Below are positions 54,501-64,000 of a stretch of DNA of 64,000 nt, in pieces. A program made the translations under genes and the position numbers. This stretch comes from Mytilus galloprovincialis (taxonomy: Eukaryota > Mollusca > Bivalvia > Mytilida > Mytilidae). The notes under the pieces were generated by a model, which was not told the DNA's origin, did no database searches, and saw only the letters and a program-made list of their open reading frames with translations. The stretch covers positions 59,757,121 through 59,821,120 of the forward strand of contig NC_134846.1 of the NCBI RefSeq assembly GCF_965363235.1, read 5' to 3'. Each line of letters begins with the position of its first letter. Within the stretch, counting starts at the first letter, position 1.

Positions 54501-57500
54501 GACGCGACAAATTACATTGAAAAAAATACAATTTATTTTTTACGCCAAATGTGATGCTATCCAAAATTTCTGGGGAGAACACTGATCTCACTTTGTGCAA
54601 TATTATTGTGAGCATTCAGTAAATTGTTTTTCCTTTCTGATCTGCCGTCAAGAGTAACTTCATAGGTATTTGTTTTATGAAATTTCAGTCTTAAGTATGA
54701 GTACAAAGTACTAAATTCTGTATTAAGCGTAGTCGTGTTTTTTGTAACATATATATTCAAACAAGCTTTCTATGAAAATTCTTTCCCCAAACACTTTATC
54801 TTCCAATAATCAAAACCTACCTTGATCTCATGTGCCTAGTCAGAGCACCAGATTCTGTAAAACTACGACCACATGCCTCACAGGAATAAGGTCTTTCTCC
54901 TTTAAATAACAAAATAAAAATATATTACATCTTTCATTTATAAATAACAGAATGTCTTTTATCATTTAATACCATTATTCAAAAAATATTATTTTGGAAT
55001 TTTAATAGCTCCACTGCTTGTGATATCTGTTATTCTAGTTATTTTCCTGATAAGGATTTTGATCAACCTTTGTACTGAACATTTTTTTCTTCTTCACCTT
55101 ACTAATAAGGCAATATAATGGTATACCAACATGCCTAGTAAGTTTTTAATGGTCTTACCCTCAACATGACATGTTGCTCTAACAATACGGACCATAGCAT
55201 AGAACCAGCTTGTCAAATTGTCAAATTTGAAAGTCTTTGGTTTGACCTGAATGGAGTTGGCCCCAAGACTTCAAATATTCAAGGCAAACACACTCAAGGA
55301 AGAGATAAAATAAACTGTTTCTGTTGACAAAATTATTCAGCTGATGGGATACTTTAAAACATGCTATTTTCATAAAAGGGCTTCAATATTATATTCCAGT
55401 CAATTTTTGCTCATATTTTTATTCATATGATTCAATGATTCATATGAAATAATAAAATATTATTTTTAGTAATCTATTACAACTATTATGATTTTTGTTT
55501 AACAATACCTGTATGTCTTCTGAGATGACGCTTTAAAGCCCCTTTTGTTTTAAAGGCATAGGTACAACCTTGTATTGAGCATGGAAAGTCTCTGTTATCA
55601 CTGTGGGTAAGCATGTGTGTTTTCAGAATACTGATCTGAAAACAAATCAAAGATCAAATTTTTTAAAAAGTTAAGACAATTATTTCAAAATCAAACAAGA
55701 ATGTGTCCCTGGTACACGGATGCCCCATCCACACTATCATTTTTCTATGTTCAGTGGACCGTGAAAATGGGGTAAAAACTTATAATTTTGGCATTAAAAT
55801 TAGAAAGATCAAATTAAAGGGAACATTTGTACTAAGTTTCAAGTTGATTGGACTTCACATTCATCAAAAACTACCCGAAGCAGGACGGATGACAACAGAG
55901 GAATGGATGCACAGACTAGAATACATAATGCCCATAAATGGGGCATAAAAATAATTTCAGTGCAATATTCATACATATAAGTTCATGCAAATGGGTTCAA
56001 TAAATCCATTGACAATGATATTGGGCTGCCACATCTTCATTTTATTTTTTTTTTATAGTTTGGTTGATTTTAAATTTTGAACATTGGTGCTGTAGTATTG
56101 AATTATTATTAAAAACGCTAAAGTTATGTAACAGTTATTAAACCTATGAATTGTTAAGGTCACATTTCATTTTGGAAACTTTTCATCCGAAATTGCATTT
56201 TTTTGTCTTGAAGCTTCATTTGTAAATAAAGAAGATTTTATAGAAAATAAATCTGTGTAAAAAGTTATGATACCTCTTTAAACCTATTATGACAAATGTG
56301 ACATTCATAAGGTCTGTCTCCCCCATCAGAATTCTTTATGATATTATACTGCTTAGGACTTCTAGGTTGTCTCTTTTCTTCGTCTTCTTCATCTTCTTCC
56401 TCTTCCTGGTAATCCTCATCAATCTTGTCTTCATCTGAATCTTCAACTGTTTCTTCGTCATGAACAAAAGCTATGTGTCGCTTCAAGGCTGCCTCTCTAA
56501 TTATATAAAAAAAAACTATTGAACATTACTGTCATTTTTTTTCAGGAAAATGTGGCATTTATTGACATGAAGAACAGTATTTTGGATGCATCAAATTTAT
56601 AATATGTTACTTGCATTTGCTTGAAGAAATTTTAACAGGCATAATAATAAGTTACTGCGAAAAAGACTATCAAATTTTAATATTTCACTAAATGTCAAAA
56701 TATTTACTAGATGTTTTTGACAATTGATTGATCACATATACATGAAAATTTTCATTAATTTTGGAGTTCATAAATACCTTAGAAGAGATGTCCAAATTAT
56801 GCTAAATATATGTTGTTTTTTAATGTGCGCTTATTATTATGGAGGTATTTATGCAATGTCACTTTCAACATGAACCTTTCCCAAGTTATCTCCATCTACC
56901 CCAGTCTAAAGTACCCTGGTCATCTACAGAACACTGGTGCTTACCTATTAAATTTTAAATCACACTTGATGCAGGTATATGATGTGTTATAGATGTTATT
57001 CTCTTCTGGTACTTGTTCCTTTAACACCTCCTCACTTTTCCTTTTTCTACCTGTAATCAAACAAAATTCATGTACCTTTATAACAGACTGCACCACTAAC
57101 AATGTAGTTAACATCTTCAGTTTATCAGCATAAAGTAACAACTTTAAACAGAAAAAAAACATTTCTGTTTGTGATACAAATGTATTACTAATTATGCAGA
57201 AAAACATCTCGCAGAAATGTGTTCTAAATTACAATGGTAAAGAAGGAACATGCCCTTATGGTTCATTTGTTCATGACACAAAATCCCTACACTCACATTC
57301 AGTTTACCCTTCCAAACACCCCCAGTTTTTGGAGGGGTTCGTGTTGCTGAGTCTTTAGTTTTCTATGTTGTGTCTTGTGTACTATAATTTGTCTGTTTGT
57401 CTTTTTATTTTTAGCCATGGTGTTGTCACTTTATTTTCCATCTATGAGTTTGACTGTCCCTCTGGTACCTTCCACCCCTCTTTTACAGACCACAAAGCAA

Positions 57501-60500
57501 TTGTTGTTTTCATCTTGTTATAACATAAAAGTAAGGAGATATTTATTGGCAATGATCATTCATTATCCAGATGGATAAAACATTTTTATTGATTGCAAAT
57601 TTGTAGTTTTAGAAGGAAAGGCTGTGCAAATTTGTCCATTAAATAAAAAAAAAATAAGGGTCATACATGTATGATCTTAAAATATCAATTCATTGCTACT
57701 TGTGTTGAGTGTACTAGAGTTTTCTGGTGGCTGTCCCACTGATTATCCCAAATCTTCCTCCACCAAGATTTTTTCACTGAAGTTAAAAAAAGATACTGTT
57801 ATACTGTTTATTATAAAAATGTACCTCTTTTCTTCTTGTGAATTTCTTGTTCTGTATTATCAGTAATTTCATTGGCCTTTCCTGGTTCATGTTTAATATC
57901 CTCTGGTTGTATTAGCTTAGGAATAATCAGCTTCCTGTTTTTACCATTCCTTGTGAAACTAACTTTGTATTTGTCATGTTGTACTTTATGATCAAGGTAA
58001 TCTTGGAGACTTGTGAACATGAGACGACATCTTTTACAGAAATGTATGTCATCATCACCTTCTCCATCTGTGTCAATTTCTGTGCAAAAATAAAGTTTAT
58101 TTATTTAGGACAGTTTTATCTCATAAAATAAATTGCTGTGAAAATATAAATTTGATACTTTCTACAAAAATGTATATTTACAAATGAATAACTACACAGG
58201 GCTGTTCCATAAAAACATGCAAGGTACCCAGGAAAGGCATTTTAAAAATGGGGTAACGACCTATAGATTTATGCAAATTAAAATTCACTGTACATTTTCA
58301 CTTTGCCTTTGACAGAGGAATTTAATCTCAAAATGATATACTTTACTACAAATCTATAAAAGAGGAATTTACCGCGTATATGACACCAAGGATTTGTATA
58401 GTCTTACTAAAACCTTTGATGACACCATAAAAAATTAAATTTTCCGCTGACATAATTTATCTATAAGTTTTTGGGTCAATTTTCTTGGGATTTCTCAGGC
58501 AATCGTAGTACAAATACATGTACAATGTACATATGATCATAACAATGGCAAGATTCAAAACATGACAGCAACTTGACTAAGGCCAGGTTATTATGAGCAT
58601 GTACAAGAATTATGGACATTTCAAGGCGAGATAACTCATGTTAATTTTCTATTCTGGTTCCCAATTTGTTCTGATCGTCTGGTGACCAGTAGATAAGAAA
58701 AGATAACTCCCCTAAACAAACACCCCACCAATAGATGTCGATTTACCGTTAGGCATATTGCGTAATTAATGTTATTAGCAATTACACGATAATTCCAGAA
58801 GCAATAGATTTTAGAAGGGATCCCCACTATGACTTTAAAAACTCTAGGTCAGCCAAATAAAGGTTAATGATCCTTGATTTAAGAAGAAATATCCGAAGCA
58901 GATATCCATTATAAATTATCTGTTGATTTTGTAAATATAAACAAGGAGGTTATATGATACAGACCATTCTATTAAATTGTATTTGAAAAGTAACGGTGTA
59001 AAACAAAGTTGTGGAATAGAGAACTTGAAGCTGTAAAGTCTGATTTTGTCATTGAAATTTATAAAATTATTTGCTTAACTATGTATTTATTGTTTATTGT
59101 TAATTCTATATATATACTTTATTTAAGACAAATGTATCAACAAGTTTTGATTCGTTTATTCTACATTTGCCAGAGGTACAATTATGTATAGCGAGAGGGT
59201 TGAATTCACGGCTCACAAAACATGTTTCACCCTGCCGCATTTTTACGCCTGTCCCAAGTCGGGAGCTCCTTGTCTGTCTTTTTTATTCTTGTGGGTTGTT
59301 TTTAATTGTAGTTAATTCAAGGATTTGTATAGTTCATTTATGTGTTTAATTTTTGGAGTTTAGTATGACGTCGATTTTCATTAGTTCATTCACAAACATT
59401 CGAAACTCAACTAGACCCAACTCGAATTATTCAGTGCCCTCTATCTACTACTTTTCTCGAGGGTGTGATCGAAGTGATCGTAATATAACGACTGGATTAT
59501 TCGGGTTAAACTATACCTAACTAAGGCCGTGTTCACACCAAATGCCTTGTACAGTAAACATGTTTACATTTGGTTTAATGTAATCTACACTAGTTTCACA
59601 TAAGATTTGTCCACATCTATACACCTTGTTTAGTTACCTGTACATAAGATTTGTTCACACTTGTAAACTAAATGTCATTTCAATGTTCATTACGTAGAAC
59701 CGAACTCAAATTTCCGAACAACTTTTCTAGCAGTAAGGGAACGACCATTTGACTTTAAAAAAAAAAGGGGGAATGGATTTTCCCACAATTTGATTAAAAC
59801 AAATCGGGTCATACAGATGATTAGTCTGAATCCAAAGTTTCCCCATACATTATAGTGTTAAATATTGAATTGGTACCATCGAAAAAAATTGAATATTAAC
59901 TTTCGCGCGAGAGAAAAATCGGACTTTAGTCCCCCCCCTTTTTTTTTAAAGTAAAGTGGTTGCTCCTTTAAGAGAGTCATTCTGGATTATTACATTTCTA
60001 TCTTTTCTGTTTGTTTCAAATAGTATTGCTTCTACAAGTTTTGTTTTTTTTGGCAAAGGAGAGGGTGATATTTTTTTTTTTATCTAAAATTGTATTTTAA
60101 CGGATCTGAGATTCTACACAAACAAACAATTAACCCCACCCTTTTTCAGTAATGCATTTATGAGTGAATCGTTGTTTGAGTAAAGACCAGTGGCAAATAT
60201 TTCTGTCAGTGCGTACGTCCAGTCGATTCGGGAAGACCTTTTCTAATGAATTATGTGTTCGGCAATGATGATGAATGAGTCTTGATAATGGATTAATAAG
60301 GCTATGTAAAGTGTTTTATAACAAATAAATATATCAAGTTTAGACAAATATTTCTGTAAAGAACTTTATTAATAAGTGTTATAAGTATCAATTTTATATA
60401 AAAATCGTTTCTTTTTTACATATAAATGGAAAAATTACAGTTCGGAATGTCTAGTTTTGTGTACACTGAACCTACACAAGGCCTACATTGACTATCGACT

Positions 60501-63065
60501 GCATGTAGACAAAACATGATTTAAACTACATGTAACGTAAACATTGAATTTTATCAATGGGAACGTAATTATGTTTAGTTTATGTGTGAGTTACACTAAC
60601 ACAACACCGAGTTTGGGTCAATGTGAGCACGGCCTAATTCAACAGTGATAAACACAGAGTAGGAATTTTTCTTATTTCGCAAGTTTAATAGAGAGAATCC
60701 CAGTGGCGGATCCAGGAATTTTCATAAGTGGGGGCCCACTGACTGACCTTAGAGGGGTCCCGCTCCAGTCACGCTTCAGTGATTCCCTATATAAGCAACC
60801 AATTTTTTTCCCAAAATGGGGGGGGGGGGGGGGGGGGGGGCTGCCCACTATAAATCCGCCTCTGAATCCATAGGCATATTATACCAAATATACACGAAAC
60901 AGAAATTTAATACATTTTATGAACGGAGAACCAGTAATGAACGCAAATAAACAGAAATCCTGACACAAAATTGTTGTGATTTAGGAAAGATTGTAACCCT
61001 CCTGTGGGTTTATTGGTCAAGTATTTCCAACAACCGCTGTCAGTAAGCAAATACACGGAAATAATTCAAAACAGAAACAAAATATCTAATAGCGCAAAAC
61101 ATTTGTCAATAAGGAATGTCATGACATCCGAAAGTCAGGTGCTCGTTTAGTTCACTCCTTTTTTATTGTTTGTTTAAACAATTTTTGAAAATATTCGTTC
61201 ATATTTCAACGTTTCTAAATTTATTTTCACTTAATAAAATACGTTTTTTTTTATGTATAACCCTCTGTATATTCTTATGTGTAGAAATAAGAATGCCCTT
61301 ATACAAAAGAATAGAAAACAACAAATATAAATAAGTATGGTTATATCGCCAGAATAAGAGTTATACAAGAAAGAAAAAAAATGAAATATGAAAAGAATAT
61401 TTTCAAATAAAACTTAACCAAAATAAAATGAAAAAAAGGGGGGCACTCAATAAGAGCCTGTGTGTGAAATACTTTATTTTCAATATAATACTTCCATGAT
61501 AAGATAAAATAGCAACATATGGTATTAATTTGGGATACAGCACTGGAAAGGATTTGTCGTGGCCCCATGGGACGCTTATATACAATGTACTATGTAAATA
61601 TTGACACATTTGTGTTTATATGGCAGTTAAGATCATGGAAGTATAAAATGTATTATATAATACTTCCATATTTAGATCGATTATTATGGAGCTTTTCTTA
61701 AAAACGATTTCCGATGTATTTTGTCATTTTCATTCATTGTTTATGTTTTGAATAACATTAAAATTTCACGTTGGCATCTATATTCTATTTCAATTTAATT
61801 TTTCAGATTATGTAAACATTTTTTTTCATCAATACAATCATTGTGTATTCAATTAATTGATAACAAATTAATGCTATTGTTACTTGAAACTAAATAAGTT
61901 TATTAAGACAAAGCCTTTTTTAGAAAAAAAATCCTTTTTCTGTACTTTTCTCAAAGATGTCAACAGAACCACACTACTTAACTTTGATGTTACTTTAAAG
62001 ACATCTTTGGTATAACAGAAATTAATGTATTGCTTAAAACCTAAATAGATATTTCAAATAATGGATGTCAAAAAAAGGAAATTCACATCATAAAATGGAG
62101 AATTCAACTTATAACACCAACCACAATTCGTCTTTGAATACGGTCAATCCTAGTTGTCTGAATATACGTTGTATAACAAAAAAATATGAAGTTCCACTTT
62201 TAAAAGCATAGGGACACCAGTAAACATTATTTTGAAATGATATTTTTTATACCATTTGATAGGAAAACGTTTTGCCAATATTGTATAACGTATTAATTTA
62301 ATTTACAATAAAAAATGAATTAAATATGATTTTTTTAGTAGACATGTATACCTCGTATTTGCTATATATTCAACCAGAAGATGACCCAACGTTCAACACG
62401 ATGAGGACACCAGTAAATTTCAAGATAAAGTGAATTTTATTACACCATTTTAAAGCTAGAAAAATGGTGCAATCTTTATAATTTGTTAATTTTATATGAT
62501 ATCTATAGTATAGGCATAGTATTCGTTTATTTAACTAGTGGTCATAATTCCCCGTAGACAATAACGTTAAAAAAAATTCAATGATAACTGCTCTCTGTGG
62601 GATAGTTGATAAGGCCATCCAGCTGAGCTGTCCGCAATTCTTGTGTATGCCTGAGATAACTCTGATGTCCAATGGCTATATTGCCAGACAAGCTGGGGGC
62701 AAGGTGATTATTTGAAGAAGGCGGGAGGGAGGTAATTTAAAGATTTTGGTTCTCCGTCATAAAACAGGGCATGGAGATCCATTAAATAGTTTTACAATCT
62801 CTTTTACCATAACTTGATGATCCGACTGCAGGAAAAATTATTGTTTTTCAGTCTTGGAAGAGTGTAAACAATGATGGCAGTTCACACCAGTTGTCAACGA
62901 AGCTACCAAATTATTTGTAAGACCATATATCATCAACATGTTATGCATTTTCTTTTGTGGGTATTTCATAAATAATAAAATGACAATTTGAACTTTTTTC
63001 GTCTGCTTCTTACCTAGAAGTAAACGTGTCGTAGACACATCTGATGGTTTGTCGTTCTCGGTCAT
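42548..63065 (-). CDS. E4F1: E4F1: multi-C2H2 zinc-finger transcription factor and atypical E3 ligase
   Basis: Human E4F1 regulates cell-cycle and metabolic genes and ubiquitylates p53. Coding exons in order: 63065-63014, 58079-57825, 57050-56945, 56496-56274, 55635-55509, 54899-54821, 52575-52494, 52013-51768, 51465-51313, 49964-49927, 49401-49262, 48653-48436, 48056-47858, 47071-46941, 42943-42548. All introns are GT-AG and phases agree, giving 814 codons plus stop; human E4F1 has 784. About 13 fingers are visible, starting with CKRC..HKVQH at residues 32-52, then two around an acidic stretch in exon 4, with further fingers in exons 5-6, 8-9 and 11-13. Diagnostic matches to recalled human E4F1 are [10 protein letters not shown] (exon 6), [10 protein letters not shown] (12), [20 protein letters not shown] and [15 protein letters not shown] (13), and [13 protein letters not shown] (14). 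The C-terminus is acidic, as in the human protein. The start has a good context (CCGCC-ATG-A). Confidence 0.94.
43010..44537 (+). mobile_element. Two tandem copies of a long-hairpin element (family E) in E4F1 intron 14
   Basis: Copies start at 43010 and 43762 (offset 752). Each opens with a near-perfect inverted repeat of about 47 bp per arm: CATTTTTCATATCGCATGTA TTATCAGCCC..., folding on GGGCTGATATTGA and GGGCTGATAATACATGCGAT. The tip is a small inner stem GAGCCGCAnGGCTC. The rest of each unit is about 620 bp and ends with three CATGTGATAA motifs, a TTATCATACAGTAAAAATC stretch and GTATATGATAA. A third copy is at 63393. Confidence 0.8.
44872..46522 (+). mobile_element. Family B element, copy 3, uninterrupted, in E4F1 intron 14
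   Basis: Starts TTTTTATACGACCGCAAAAT and ends TGCGGTCGTATATAGCTGTG then GCATCTGGTT. Four ~160-bp units begin near 44962, 45121, 45283 and 45442. The CAATAGCAAG minisatellite is at 45724-45965 and a poly-G run near 46213. It shows the empty form of the site where family C inserted in copy 2. Confidence 0.8.
47491..47750 (+). mobile_element. Possible TIR element with TCACAACG start and decayed TACGAC motifs
   Basis: The stretch AGCCCTGGTCACAACGAACC is followed by dispersed TTACGACA, TCGTACGATAG, ACTACGATTTTTGTCGTG and TTGTCGTGGG motifs. It resembles the TACGACC-rich element at 27367 in style. The right end was not found. It lies in E4F1 intron 13. Confidence 0.3.
49204..49291 (-). repeat. 44-bp direct duplication over the splice donor of E4F1 exon 11
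   Basis: Two consecutive copies of a 44-bp segment each contain the end of the exon (CACATATAG) and the donor GTAGGT. The donors are at 49261-49256 and 49217-49212. Use of the exon-proximal donor (exon end 49262) keeps the phase with exon 12. The distal donor adds 44 bases and brings an in-frame TGA soon after the junction. Confidence 0.85.
50683..50965 (-). repeat. Dispersed repeat, inverted partner of 31093-31385
   Basis: Its reverse complement reads TGGTCCAAGACCACAATTGT, CGTTGTCCACAAATATAGTC, CTAGTGTTGAC and AGTAGTGATTTGGTCCAG, matching 31093-31385 over about 280 bp. It lies in E4F1 intron 9. Confidence 0.6.
53208..54584. mobile_element. hAT-like TIR element (CAGTGTTCTCCCCAG ends) in E4F1 intron 6
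   Basis: The 15-bp ends CAGTGTTCTCCCCAG are perfect inverted repeats. ATCTC lies directly next to both ends (53203-53207 and 54585-54589), a 5-bp direct repeat. The left end carries CGCGACGCTATA-type subrepeats (ACCGCGACGCTATA, ACCGTGACGCTATAATA, CCGCGACGCTATAATTA). No transposase frame was found. Confidence 0.7.
55696..55951 (-). mobile_element. Family A ('tatgcccc') element, minus copy, in E4F1 intron 4
   Basis: Full length with both ends: CAAGAATGTGTCCCTGGTAC ACGGATGCCCC at the left and AATGGGGCATAAAAAT at the right. The core TTCTATGTTCAGTGGACCGT is present. It is one of the best-preserved copies here. Confidence 0.75.
57335..57485 (+). mobile_element. Bivalve interspersed repeat ('tagccatggtgttgtca'), in E4F1 intron 2
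   Basis: Contains GGGGTTCGTGTTGCTGAGTC, CTATGTTGTGTCTTGTGTAC, TTTGTCTGTTTGTC, AGCCATGGTGTTGTCACTTT and GAGTTTGACTGTCCCTCTGG, a run I recall as frequent in mussel sequence. Class unknown. Confidence 0.55.
58080..59214. other. E4F1 intron 1, 5' portion on plus, nothing recognised
   Basis: AT-rich intron sequence without an exon-like stretch or bounded element seen by eye. Confidence 0.4.
59215..59330 (-). mobile_element. Fragment of the family F repeat, inverted
   Basis: CATGTTTCACCCTGCCGCAT, TTTTACGCCTGTCCCAAGTC and GGGAGCTCC are the reverse complement of the 3' part of the element at 6222-6556. Only this part remains, in E4F1 intron 1. Confidence 0.6.
59525..60634. mobile_element. PIF/Harbinger-like TIR element with TAA target sites
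   Basis: Ends are GGCCGTGTTCACACC and, inverted, GGCCGTGCTCACATTGACCC. TAA lies on each side (59522-59524 and 60635-60637), the 3-bp target typical of Harbinger. Long, decayed inverted sub-ends rich in GTTTAC/TGTAAAC and TACATGT motifs follow. No transposase was found in 1.1 kb. It lies in E4F1 intron 1. Confidence 0.65.
60701..60864. mobile_element. 164-bp hAT-like MITE with a 23-G run
   Basis: Starts CAGTGGCGGATCCAGGAATT and ends, inverted, CAGAGGCGGATTTATAGTGG. AATCC flanks both sides (60696-60700 and 60865-60869). This is the widespread CAGTGGCGGATCCAG type of short element. It contains G23 at 60818-60840. Confidence 0.7.
60865..63013. other. E4F1 intron 1, promoter-proximal part
   Basis: No exon or bounded element was recognised. 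A short inverted repeat ATGGAAGTAT...ATACTTCCAT lies near 61637-61670. Confidence 0.4.
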
Positions 63066-63160
63066 GGCGGTTTGCGACTATCGAAAAATGGTGAGTGATA
63101 ATCTACTTCCGGTAAAAGTATAGGGCGCGTTTCAAAGTAATTTGAGTAAGGTGCGTTCTA
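63066..63160 (-). promoter_or_regulatory. E4F1 core promoter region with ETS-type site
   Basis: This stretch just upstream of the E4F1 start is GC-richer than the region around it. It holds ACCGGAAGT on the minus strand (plus 63105-63113), a GABP/ETS consensus about 40 bases before the ATG, and GGGCGCG at 63123. ETS sites near the start are typical of TATA-less housekeeping promoters. No TATA box was seen. Confidence 0.4.
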
Positions 63161-63392
63161 ATGGCAAATTTTATTAAAGGTTTTGTGCACCCCGTCCCTT
63201 CTAACTTGAATAACATAGTAATATCACGTATATCTTTTAATTTTAAACAACAACACAAAAAAAAACACCATGATAAACAAAACTTATCAAGTTTTGTGTT
63301 AAGTGCTGCAGACAAAAATACTGTGAATATCTGTATGTGCTTTTATATCAAAGATTTAAGATTTAAATATGCTACATATGTCCATATCATAT

Positions 63393-64000
63393 TATCAGAT
63401 TATTACATGGCATTTTTCATATCGCATGTATTATCAGCCCTAGGTTCAATATCAGCCCAAGAGCCGCACGGCTCGAGGGCTGATATTGACCGAGGGCTGA
63501 TAATACATGCGATATGAAAAATGACATGTTATGATCTTTTTATCATATGCTTCAACGGTAGAGAAAAATAACAGATTGACATATTGATCCTTTTATGTGG
63601 TTCCCGAAGTTTAAAGAGTAAAAAAGTTCACGGCCGTCGGGCCCAAATTTGATACATGCAATATGAAATCTTTCTATCATATGACTCAACAGAGAGAGAG
63701 AAAACAAACATTTTTAATATGGACGAATCGGCAAAAAATAATTCAACAATATACCTAATGATCATTGTTTGGAAAAGTCAACCTTTTAAGGAAACTTTCT
63801 AAATTATGTTTAAGAAAAACTTAAAAAATGCATTTATTAAATATTTTTTTTTTTTTTAATTTTTTTTTTTATTATTTTAAACAATATACTTTCCAGTATT
63901 CAAATAATTGTTTTGTACACTACTTTGTAATGTTTTTCACTGAAAACGTAGCATTGAGGTGTATTTTCCGGAATTGGCCGAGTATTACCGGAATGCCATG
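63393..64000 (+). mobile_element. Third copy of the long-hairpin element (family E), cut by window end
   Basis: Same opening hairpin as at 43010 and 43762, with inner loop GCAC instead of GCAT or GCAA. It continues through TTCACGGCCGTCGGGCCCAA and AATTGTTTTGTACACTAC to the window edge. It lies upstream of E4F1, which is thus bracketed by same-orientation copies. Confidence 0.8.

Noticed and set aside
47805-58020. Several small zinc-finger genes
   Set aside because: They are exons of one gene, E4F1; the phases fit across all fifteen exons.

Overview
This is an AT-rich nuclear genome window from a bivalve mollusc, most likely a mussel of the genus Mytilus. It has long introns with GT-AG borders, three conserved animal genes, and a dense set of short interspersed elements of the kind scattered through mussel DNA: the 'tatgcccc' family, the 'gtgagc' family, the 'tatacgaccgca' family and the 'gagaatggaaatgggg' family. 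No virus-like element, tRNA, rRNA or CRISPR array was recognised. Family names rest on recalled protein sequences and reading by eye; no search was run.

Gene layout: (1) RINT1 (RAD50 interactor 1, an ER-Golgi tethering factor) is on the minus strand, start codon at 19569. Thirteen coding exons run down to 2359; the last 55-60 codons were not found and probably lie beyond the left edge. (2) UBC9/UBE2I (the SUMO-conjugating enzyme) is on the plus strand, six coding exons from 22966 to 30668, complete at 160 residues. It is divergent from RINT1, and the two may share the GC-richer stretch near 19630-19720 as a promoter. (3) E4F1 (a C2H2 zinc-finger transcription factor and atypical ubiquitin ligase) is on the minus strand, fifteen coding exons from 63065 to 42548, complete at 814 residues. 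UBC9 and E4F1 converge across about 12 kb of repeat-rich intergenic DNA. The three genes act in different processes (membrane tethering and checkpoint, SUMO transfer, p53-linked transcription and ubiquitin transfer), and nothing in the sequence shows they are co-regulated apart from the possible shared RINT1/UBC9 promoter.

The most unusual structure is in RINT1. The 3' splice site and first 73 bases of exon 3 have been amplified into 11 tandem copies of 99-104 bp, mostly exactly 102 bp (34 codons), at 14616-15717. Each copy carries its own acceptor-like site, and most of the array is an open frame, so it could supply a graded set of in-frame length isoforms. A smaller analogue is a 44-bp direct duplication over the splice donor of E4F1 exon 11.

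Mobile-element layout: RINT1 intron 1 holds one TIR element inside another; intron 5 holds a 1.5-kb foldback element with TTAA target sites, a 'tatgcccc' element split by a decayed hAT transposon with a perfect 8-bp target duplication, and a 134-bp palindrome. UBC9 intron 2 holds a 'gtgagc' element carrying two further insertions, followed by a 1.4-kb element with decayed TACGACC-like simple repeats. In the UBC9-E4F1 gap the nesting is reversed, with a 'gtgagc' element inside a 'tatacgaccgca' element. E4F1 introns carry several TIR elements and two tandem copies of a long-hairpin element, a third copy of which lies upstream of the gene.
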